DNA from: Arthrobacter sp. FW306-07-I
GTDB lineage: Bacteria; Actinomycetota; Actinomycetes; Actinomycetales; Micrococcaceae
Assembly (NCBI RefSeq): GCF_021800405.1
Contig: NZ_CP084550.1
Location: 3,782,001 to 3,846,000 of the forward strand
Direction of reading: 5' to 3'
DNA length: 64,000 nucleotides
The translations under genes and the position numbers were made by a program. Shown piece by piece: positions 57,994 to 64,000 of the stretch. Position 1 is the first letter of the stretch. Each line of letters begins with the position of its first letter. The notes beneath the pieces were generated by a model that ran no database searches, was not told the origin of the DNA, and was given only the letters and a program-made list of their open reading frames with translations.

Positions 57994-58293
57994 TCAGCTC
58001 CCCAGGATCTTTGCCTTCTGCGCCTCGAACTCCTGTTCGCTGAGGATGCCCTGCTCCTTCAGTGCCCCGAGCTCCTTGAGTCGCTCGAGAGCTTCAGTGG
58101 AAATTCCGGTTGCAGCAGCGGCGGCGGGCTGGGCCGATGCCATCTGGGCCTCATACATCGCCTGCTGTTTGGCAGCGATCCCGGCATCCTTGTCCGCGAA
58201 TTTCTCAGCCTGCCAGCGCTGGACCCTGCCGCTGACCGCCGAAGCCGTCCCGGCAACGACAGCGGTACGCACCACGCCTCGAAGCAGTCCCAT
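57994..58293 (-). CDS. SHOCT-domain small protein
   Basis: 99 aa starting MGLLRGVVRTAVVAGTASAVSGR, with an Ala-rich middle (EAQMASAQPAAAAATG) and a C-terminal SHOCT motif (ALERLKELGALKEQGILSEQEFEAQKAKIL), which typically mediates oligomerisation. GGAGAAGAGAG precedes the ATG at 58293; a start seven codons upstream is less likely. Function unknown; such genes often sit near stress membrane proteins, as here. Confidence 0.88.
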   Translation of the reverse strand: MGLLRGVVRTAVVAGTASAVSGRVQRWQAEKFADKDAGIAAKQQAMYEAQMASAQPAAAAATGISTEALERLKELGALKEQGILSEQEFEAQKAKILGS

Positions 58294-58328
58294 CGTCTCT
58301 CTTCTCCTCTTCAATCCGGTCGTATCGG

Positions 58329-58724
58329 TCAGGAAACGGGCGGTGCTGCGCCGAGGGCTTCAAATGCTGCCATCACATCGGGCGCGGGGATCCGCGTACT
58401 CGCGACGAGCTCGCCCCCGGCGTCGCGCACGGCCGCTACGAAAGGCGCCGCCCAAATGTTCTCGTACACGATCAGCACCGCCAGGCTTCCCGGGAGAACA
58501 GCGCCAGCCGCCTCCCCAATGTCTTCTTCACCGAGAAGGCCTGACTGCACCCCCTCCAAGTATGAAAACTCTTTCGCCTGACCACCCGGGTCGGTCAGCT
58601 CGACCACCTCGACCAAGCCCTCCTCGTTTTTTGCGATGACGAGCAGATCGAGTAGCCGGATCACACCTTCCTTGACCAGCCGCGCCACTTCCCGGCTGGC
58701 CCGCGATGCCGCCCCAGAGCCCAA
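58329..58724 (-). pseudogene. DUF6325-like protein, N-terminally truncated
   Basis: The reading frame contains the C-terminal three quarters of a DUF6325 protein (LVKEGVIRLLDLLVIAKNEEGLVEVVELTD, then PGSLAVLIVYENIWAAPFVAAVRDAGGELVASTRIP). The family's N-terminal beta strand (GPVDLLVVGF-type) is missing. Upstream bases read as ZIP transporter in another frame, so a deletion joined the two genes near 58690-58715. An internal start might still produce a truncated product. Confidence 0.7.
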
Positions 58725-59238
58725 AGACGTAAGCCTTGCTCCGGCCAGCCTTCTTCATGCCCGCGGTACCCGATAGCCCTTCAGGAAAATTGGAGATGAA
58801 GACCGCCACCAGCATGGCAGGGCTCATCCCTCCCCCAGCCAGCAGGCCGACGCCCAGGACCACCGATTCCGGCAGCCCGTCCAGCAACGCTCCGACAGCA
58901 ATGGCCGTGCCGCTGCCGGGCGCGTCCTGCTCGGAGGGTTGCTGGCCGCCGGACCTCTTGCGGTGCTTGGCGCCAACCCGGGCCAGGAGCATGTTCGCGC
59001 CGACGTACACTACCGCACCAGCCAGGAAGCCTCCCGCTGTCGGCCACAGACCGCCGCCTTGGACGGCCTCGTCCACCAGGTCAAAGGCAAGGGCGGAGAT
59101 CAGCACCCCCGCGCCGAAGGCCATGACCGTGGAGACAACTTTCGGTGGTATCGCCCACCGCCAGGACACAGCGGCTCCCAGGACCAGCGCAGCTCCGGCG
59201 CCGGTGCCCCATACGATCGAAGTCAACCAAGTAGGCAT
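58528..59238 (-). pseudogene. ZIP-family metal transporter, C-terminally truncated by deletion
   Basis: The ATG at 59238 (GGAGGGC upstream) opens a ZIP transporter: helices TSIVWGTGAGAALVLGAAVSW, VMAFGAGVLISALAFDLVDEA, GGFLAGAVVYVGANMLLAR, and the metal-site helices VGALLDGLPESVVLGV and VAVFISNFPEGLSGTAGMKKAG with HD/NxPEG features. Homology ends after KAYVFGLWGGIA (about residue 180). The remaining residues to the stop at 58528 are out-of-frame reading of the DUF6325 gene. The last two or three helices are lost, so transport is doubtful. Confidence 0.75.
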
Positions 59239-59439
59239 ATGCCCTCCGTCCCCAGTCCAACGGGGATAAAACAATGGGGCTGGCAGCGCGCCATGTCACA
59301 GCCACTGCAAAAAGGCGGCTGCCATCCTCCCCCGCCGCGCAAAATTGATGGGATCTTGAGGCAAAGCTTGCCATCCCTAGACATTGCGGGTCCACGCTGG
59401 AGGCATCGGCAAAGCCAGCTTTTTGGGGAGCAGGAAGTC

Positions 59440-59916
59440 ATGGGAAGCAAAACAACGTTGGACAACGAAGTCACAACCGTGGGCGGCGTACTGACAGACC
59501 GGCAGCCGCTGGACTTCCACACCCTGGGGGTGGCCGGGTGCATCGACCGGCTCACGGCACCCCTGCGGCAGCAGGGGACGGTGGTCCAATGGGACACTCC
59601 CCATTGGGGCCTCGAGATCCCTGCGGACTCCGCATCCCTGCTGTACCAGTCCGCCCGCGAGTTACTGAGCAACGCGTTCAAATACTCCTCGGCGCACACG
59701 CTCGCCATCCAGCTTGCCGCGGTTGACCACGGCATCCGCCTGGCAGTGTCCGACGACGGCACAGGCTTTGACAGCAACCTCGCCACCACCGGGCGGCACC
59801 ACGGCTACGGGCTCCGGCTCATGTCAGTGGCCGTCCAGGAAGCGGGCGGAACGGTGGAAATTACCTCCAGCCCCGGCCGGGGCACCAGCGTCACGGTCAC
59901 GCTGCCGCTGGACTAA
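59440..59916 (+). CDS. Stand-alone HATPase domain (orphan histidine-kinase-like ATPase)
   Basis: 158 aa. N box SARELLSNAFKYSS, G1 SDDGTGFDSN and G2 HGYGLRLMSVAVQEAGG are intact. It corresponds to the C-terminal half of a NarL-type kinase (LGVAGCIDRLTAPLRQQGTVVQWDT is the usual lead-in) but no phosphoacceptor or sensor domain is encoded upstream. GGGGAGCAGGAAG before the ATG suggests it is translated as a small protein. It may be an anti-sigma or kinase-like regulator, or a truncated kinase. Confidence 0.75.
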   Translation: MGSKTTLDNEVTTVGGVLTDRQPLDFHTLGVAGCIDRLTAPLRQQGTVVQWDTPHWGLEIPADSASLLYQSARELLSNAFKYSSAHTLAIQLAAVDHGIRLAVSDDGTGFDSNLATTGRHHGYGLRLMSVAVQEAGGTVEITSSPGRGTSVTVTLPLD

Positions 59917-59948
59917 CCGGACTCGCGGACCGTCAAGGACTCACAGAT

Positions 59949-59985
59949 ACGGATGCCCGCCGTCGCTGGGACGGCGGGCATCCGT
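59949..59985. terminator. Hairpin terminator, GACGGCGG family
   Basis: ACGGATGCCCGCCGTC (59949-59964) pairs perfectly with GACGGCGGGCATCCGT (59970-59985): 16-bp stem, 5-nt loop, between convergent genes. Confidence 0.9.
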
Positions 59986-60031
59986 ACGCCCCAGGAATGC
60001 CCCGGCCCATGAACTGCAGGAACTACCGGAA

Positions 60032-60643
60032 CTACCGGGAGAGCTTGGCGGAGTCAGGCTCCAGGTCGCCGATGTGGCCGGGCGCGTTGGCTGCCAGGAC
60101 CCGCGCAACGAAAGCGGCGTACTCGTCCATGTAGTGCCCCAGGAACTTGGCTGTGGACTCGTCCTTGACCTCCCCGTCGTCGCCAAAAACTTCTGCCTTG
60201 TACGTGATATACGCTTCCGGCGCGTTCAGCTGGGGCGCATCAAGGAAGCTCAGGACGCTGCGCATGGACGACTGCATCACAGCGGTGCCGATGCTGCCGG
60301 GAGAGGCGCCGATGATGCCCGTGGGCTTGCGGGCAAATGAGTTGGTCCCCCAAGGACGCGAGCCCCAGTCAATGGCGTTCTTGAGCGCGCCGGGGATGGA
60401 CCGGTTGTATTCGGGAGACACGAACAGGATGCCGTCGGCAGCCTCGATGGCTTCCTTGAGGGCGCGGCCTTCGGGCGGGAAATCGGCATCGTAGTCGTAG
60501 CTGTACAGCGGGAGGTCTTTGATGGGGATCTCGGTGAATTCGAGTTCTTCGGGGGCCAGTTTGATCAAGGCCTTTGCCAGGGTCCGGTTGATGGAGCCGC
60601 TCGCCAGGCTGCCCACGAAATATCCGATCTTGTATGTCGCCAT
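60032..60643 (-). CDS. NADPH-dependent FMN reductase
   Basis: 203 aa flavodoxin-like protein. GSLASGSINRTLAKAL binds the FMN phosphate, and PEYNRSIPGALKNAIDW is the isoalloxazine-contact motif of the YieF/ChrR/ArsH group. ASPGSIGTAVMQSSMR follows. It reduces quinones, chromate or azo dyes with NAD(P)H in related enzymes and probably serves antioxidant defence. The ATG at 60643 begins MATYKIGYFVGS; the longer frame upstream is non-coding. Confidence 0.9.
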   Translation of the reverse strand: MATYKIGYFVGSLASGSINRTLAKALIKLAPEELEFTEIPIKDLPLYSYDYDADFPPEGRALKEAIEAADGILFVSPEYNRSIPGALKNAIDWGSRPWGTNSFARKPTGIIGASPGSIGTAVMQSSMRSVLSFLDAPQLNAPEAYITYKAEVFGDDGEVKDESTAKFLGHYMDEYAAFVARVLAANAPGHIGDLEPDSAKLSR

Positions 60644-60881
60644 GAGTGATCCTTTCCAACAGCCGGTCCACGCCGGCTGGCTGAGTTTGGCTGGAAATGG
60701 TGCCGTTCTCCCCGGGGAAGACCAAAGGGACGGCGGTGGTGCCAACTGCTCCCCCAGTCCAGCACACAAGGCAAGGCCCGGCCAGAGTGCGTGGATGGTC
60801 CTTGACAGGTCCGGAAGCGAAGCGCTGAATGAGGGATGGCCCAATCCACAATCCCCAGCTCTACCCATGACAGGAGCAGCC

Positions 60882-61034
60882 ATGACTGAGAACCGAGCCA
60901 AGGATGACGACGACCGGGTCCACAACCAGGCCCCCTCCGAAGGCGACCCCAACGCCGACCCCAGCGACCTGCGCGTCCACCCCCAGGATCCCGCCGAAGG
61001 CGCAGACGACGAAGGGGACGCGGCCAAGAAGTAG
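60882..61034 (+). CDS. Small acidic protein (50 aa)
   Basis: Starts MTENRAKDDDDRVHNQ and is highly polar and acidic (GDPNADPSDLRVHPQDPAEG, then EGDAAKK); likely unstructured. ACAGGAGC lies before the ATG. No family recognised. Similar in size and composition to the product at 51243-51428. Confidence 0.5.
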   Translation: MTENRAKDDDDRVHNQAPSEGDPNADPSDLRVHPQDPAEGADDEGDAAKK

Positions 61035-61107
61035 TACCTCTCCGGTCTACCAGCCCCACGGCTGCCCGCTTCAACTCCGCGGGACTGTCCCGCCTGGCAA
61101 AAACCCC

Positions 61108-61136
61108 TTGCCTGCCTGGCACTTGTCTACTACGTT
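61108..61136 (+). promoter_or_regulatory. Putative promoter of exo-rhamnogalacturonan lyase gene
   Basis: TTGCCT (61108-61113), 17-nt spacer, TACGTT (61131-61136). The LacI-type operator begins 14 nt after the -10 box, a position that blocks early elongation or initiation. Box scores are moderate. Confidence 0.4.
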
Positions 61137-61150
61137 GTAACCCAACCCCA

Positions 61151-61162
61151 GAAAGCGCTTTC
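61151..61162. promoter_or_regulatory. LacI-family operator upstream of exo-rhamnogalacturonan lyase
   Basis: GAAAGCGCTTTC is a perfect 12-bp palindrome with central CG, the classic LacI/GalR/CcpA-like half-site pair. It is flanked by a CCCAACC (61141-61147)/GGTTGGG (61169-61175) inverted repeat. It matches the operator at 15978-15993 in its GAAA-CG-TTTC core. Confidence 0.65.
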
Positions 61163-61213
61163 CCACCTGGTTGGGACGTAGACGCGCGGCAATCAGCAGC
61201 GGAATTGGATGAC

Positions 61214-63856
61214 ATGACGGACAGCACCCTCATCAGGTGGATCGACGGGCAGGGCCCAACAGAAATCAGCGGCGGAACCACATGGGGCATGCCGTTCGTA
61301 CGTGGCCTCGTGCCGGGCACGGAGGCGCTGACAGTATCCGACGCCACCGGCACGCCCATTCCCAGCCAGGCGTGGCCGCTGGCCACCTGGCCGGACGGAT
61401 CCTTGAAGTGGGCAGGCATCGCATTGGCGGCAACAGACGCGCCGTCGAAGACTTACCACGTGACGGCCGACGGCGGCACAACCATCGCGGCCGGCCAGCC
61501 GCCGTCGGACGCCGCTTCAGTCACGGTCACCGAAGGTGCCGGCACTTTGACCGTGCACACAGGCCTCCTGACGATGGTGCTCAACCGCAGCGGCTCCACT
61601 CTCTTCAGCAGCCTGGTCCGGGACGGCCGGGAAGTTGCCGGGGACGCCAAGCTCGTCAGCCTCCTGCAGGACGGCGTTCCGGAAGGTGCGGGTACGTTGG
61701 GCCGCCATGCCTTCACCGGTGAGGTCACCGCCGTCGTCCTCGAACAAAGCGGCCCCGTCCGCGCCGTGGTCCGGCTGGAAGGCACCCATCGCCCGGACGA
61801 ACCGGAAAGCGGCCGACGGGAGTGGCTGCCGTTCGTGGTGCGGTTCTACTTCTATGCCGGCGCCCGCAGCGTTCGGATGGTGCACTCCTTTGTTTGGGAC
61901 GGGGACGCGGATCGGGACTTCCTGGCCGGACTCGGCGTGCGCTTTACGGTGCCGCTGGAGGACGACCCGCACAACCGCCATATCCGCATTGCGGGCGCCG
62001 ACGGCGGGTTCCTCACCGAAGCGGTCCGCGGCCTCACCGGACTCCGCCGTGACCCCGGCACGGAGGTGCGGGAGGCGCAGGTCGCCGGCCGCCCCACTCC
62101 CCCGTTGGACACCTGGAACCCGGAAGTCTCGGCCCGCCTGCACCTGATCCCCACCTGGGGCGACTACACCCTCAGCCAACTCAGTGCGGACGGCTTCGAA
62201 CTGCGCAAGCGCACTGCCGCCGGCCACGGCTGGGTGGGCATCTTCGGCGGAACCCGCTCGGCGGGATTCTGCTCCCTGAGCGACTCCCAGGGTGGCCTGG
62301 GCGTGGGGATCAAGGACTTCTGGCAGTCCCATCCAGGGCAGCTGGACATCCGCGGCGCCGCCACCGGCGAAGCAACGCTTACGGCCTGGCTCTACTCGCC
62401 CGAAGCGCAGCCGATGGACCTGCGGTTCTACCACGACGGCCTGGGCCAGGACACGTTCGCCGAACAGCTGGAGGGCCTCGAGATTACGTATGAGGACTAC
62501 GAACCGGGCTTCGGCAACCCTAAGGGCATTGCCCGCACGCATGAGTTAACCCTGTTCGCCTATGAAGCCACCCCGTCCACCGAAGGCCTGGCCGCAGATG
62601 CTGCCTCCGCTTCCACCCCCGCTCTCCTGCAGGCCACGCCGGAATACCTGCACTCGGTGGGGGTGTTCGGCGACTGGATGCCAGTGGACCGGAGCACCCC
62701 GGCCCGGGCCCGCCTGGAGGACCACCTGGACTTCCTGTTCAACTTCTACGCCGGTCAGGTAGAGCAGCGGCGGTGGTACGGCTTCTGGAACTACGGCGAC
62801 GTGATGCACACCTACGACTTCGACCGTCACGTATGGCGCTACGACATCGGCGGCTACGCCTGGGACAATTCCGAACTCTCCCCCGATCTCTGGCTCTGGT
62901 ACTCCTACCTGCGCTCGGGCCGGGCGGACATCTTCCGCTTCGCCGAGGCCATGACCCGGCATACGGGCGAGGTGGACGTCTACCATCTCGGCCCCTGGAA
63001 GGGCCTGGGGTCGCGGCACAACGTCCAGCACTGGGGCTGCAGCGCCAAGCAGCTGCGGATCAGCACCCCCGCCTACCGCCGTTTCTACTACTACCTGACC
63101 GCCGACGAGCGCACCGGGGACCTGCTGACGGAACTGGTGGACAGCGACCAGAACTTCCTGGGCCTGGACCCGGTCCGCAAGGTCCGCCCGGACGCCGCCA
63201 CCTACCGGCCCGACCGCCGGGCATTGGGCGTGGGGCTCGGCACGGACTGGGGCTCACTTGCGGCCACCTGGCTGACGGACTGGGAACGCACCGGCAATCC
63301 GCGCTCCCGCGACCGGTTGCTGGGCACCATGGCGGACATCGGCGCGCTCAAGTACGGCTTCCTCACAGGCGAAGCACTGTACGACCTGGACAAGGGCCGG
63401 TTCGATACCGGCCGCGAGCAGATGTCAGTGTCGCACCTCAGTGCCGTGTTCGGGCTGGTGGAGATCTGCAGCGAACTGGTGGACCTGGTGGACGATCCGG
63501 AGTTCGAGCGGGCCTGGCTGCAGTACTGCCGCCTGTTCCTGGCCACCAAGGAGGAGCAGGTGGAAGCCGTGGGCCAACCGCTTGAGGGCATCTACCTCAC
63601 GCAGGCGCACAGCCGGCTCACGGCTTATGCCGCCGCGCGGTTGCAGGACCGTGACCTTGCGGCCAGGACCTGGGAGAGCTTCGCCGAGGGCGGGGAGCAC
63701 CTGAACCACGAATCCGCGTTCACGCTGCGGAAGATCGAGCCGCCGCACGTGCTGTTGCCTGTGGATGAGGCGCCCACCGTTTCCACCAATGACACCGCGC
63801 AGTTCGGGCTTGCGGTCATCCAGAACCTGGCCCTGGTGGGCGACCACCTGGACTGA
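61214..63856 (+). CDS. Exo-rhamnogalacturonan lyase-like protein (PcRGLX/YetA family, PL26-like)
   Basis: 880 aa from the ATG at 61214 (a TTG three codons upstream is possible). No signal peptide, so it acts inside the cell on imported oligosaccharides. N-terminal RIFT-barrel-like region (MPFVRGLVPGTEALTVSDATG, WPDGSLKW), a beta-sandwich with FVVRFYFYAGARSVRMVHSFVWDGD, and a helical barrel with NYGDVMHTYDFDRHVWRYDIGGYAWDN. This fits the YetA/PcRGLX family, as I recall it, which removes unsaturated disaccharides from rhamnogalacturonan I. The LacI-type operator supports a pectin role. Enzyme class is inferred from family resemblance. Confidence 0.78.
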   Translation: MTDSTLIRWIDGQGPTEISGGTTWGMPFVRGLVPGTEALTVSDATGTPIPSQAWPLATWPDGSLKWAGIALAATDAPSKTYHVTADGGTTIAAGQPPSDAASVTVTEGAGTLTVHTGLLTMVLNRSGSTLFSSLVRDGREVAGDAKLVSLLQDGVPEGAGTLGRHAFTGEVTAVVLEQSGPVRAVVRLEGTHRPDEPESGRREWLPFVVRFYFYAGARSVRMVHSFVWDGDADRDFLAGLGVRFTVPLEDDPHNRHIRIAGADGGFLTEAVRGLTGLRRDPGTEVREAQVAGRPTPPLDTWNPEVSARLHLIPTWGDYTLSQLSADGFELRKRTAAGHGWVGIFGGTRSAGFCSLSDSQGGLGVGIKDFWQSHPGQLDIRGAATGEATLTAWLYSPEAQPMDLRFYHDGLGQDTFAEQLEGLEITYEDYEPGFGNPKGIARTHELTLFAYEATPSTEGLAADAASASTPALLQATPEYLHSVGVFGDWMPVDRSTPARARLEDHLDFLFNFYAGQVEQRRWYGFWNYGDVMHTYDFDRHVWRYDIGGYAWDNSELSPDLWLWYSYLRSGRADIFRFAEAMTRHTGEVDVYHLGPWKGLGSRHNVQHWGCSAKQLRISTPAYRRFYYYLTADERTGDLLTELVDSDQNFLGLDPVRKVRPDAATYRPDRRALGVGLGTDWGSLAATWLTDWERTGNPRSRDRLLGTMADIGALKYGFLTGEALYDLDKGRFDTGREQMSVSHLSAVFGLVEICSELVDLVDDPEFERAWLQYCRLFLATKEEQVEAVGQPLEGIYLTQAHSRLTAYAAARLQDRDLAARTWESFAEGGEHLNHESAFTLRKIEPPHVLLPVDEAPTVSTNDTAQFGLAVIQNLALVGDHLD

Positions 63857-63880
63857 CGCAACGTTCCCAGCCAGAAACCA

Positions 63881-63938
63881 ACGACGGCGGCACCCGGCTT
63901 TGATTCCAAGGAAGGCCAGGTGCCGCCGTCGTCCGTTT
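63881..63938. terminator. Hairpin terminator, GACGGCGG family
   Basis: ACGACGGCGGCACC (63881-63894) pairs perfectly with GGTGCCGCCGTCGT (63919-63932), then CCGTTTTA. It closes the lyase gene. Confidence 0.85.
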
Positions 63939-64000
63939 TACCCGCCTCGCGCGGAGGAAGATAACGGCCGCATAACGCCCTTTTGGGGCGCCCACAGAAG

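Noticed and set aside
60644..61027. N-terminal extension of the FMN reductase
   Set aside because: The extension has no flavodoxin similarity and runs antisense to a small gene; MATYKIGY at 60643 is the natural start.

Overview
The window is high-GC DNA whose gene content and style (translationally coupled start/stop overlaps, many GTG starts, SHOCT, DUF222/HNH and DUF427 families, MHS-type permeases, KatG, small acidic proteins) fit a soil actinobacterium of the Micrococcaceae, most like Arthrobacter/Pseudarthrobacter. The genus is an inference; no rRNA or other marker gene is present. No tRNA, CRISPR array or replication origin was seen.

Layout. 1-6202: a minus-strand catabolic operon (XRE-cupin regulator, MHS permease, FAD oxidoreductase, CaiB-type CoA-transferase, crotonase, DapA-like aldolase running off the left edge). 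6300-15900: envelope and stress genes, namely a tail-anchored protein coupled to a large DUF5671-like membrane protein, a frameshifted lipoprotein, an SRAP repair protein, a solitary MORC/Hsp90-type GHKL ATPase, an ArsR-SRPBCC pair and a LysM-like lipoprotein. 15978-19338: a pectin island with a PL1 pectate lyase coupled to a two-domain acetylesterase-pectinesterase, under a LacI-type operator. 19350-21751: an IS3-family element with a programmed frameshift signal, plus a solo IS-end-like sequence about 1 kb to its left. 21818-28812: small housekeeping genes (VOC, DUF427, patatin, GNAT, SRPBCC), a secreted phosphatase with a GDPD-like enzyme, and a DUF222-HNH protein.

28937-38210: a LysR-regulated, beta-oxidation-like cassette (two glutaryl-CoA-dehydrogenase-like enzymes, CoA-transferase, thioesterase, SDR, thiolase, MaoC hydratase, MHS permease) that looks complete for taking up, activating and cleaving an unidentified carboxylic acid. 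38266-39774: a scar with a GDPD gene remnant and a stand-alone HsdR-N nuclease. 39873-43630: an asymmetric heterodimeric ABC exporter. 43858-53144: CynX-like MFS, PRISE-type reductase, KatG, GAF histidine kinase, GNAT, ABM monooxygenase and an acyl-CoA synthetase. 53248-57276: a NarL-type two-component system divergent from an FtsX-type ABC exporter. 57336-60643: small stress proteins, a deletion scar fusing a ZIP transporter to a DUF6325 gene, an orphan HATPase and an FMN reductase. 61108-63938: an exo-rhamnogalacturonan lyase-like enzyme under a second LacI-type operator, which matches the one at 15978.

Seven intergenic hairpins share a GACGGCGG/CCGCCGTC stem and appear to be a lineage-specific terminator family. 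The strongest candidates for undescribed biology are the two CoA-thioester catabolic cassettes, the linked pectin regulon and the solitary GHKL ATPase.
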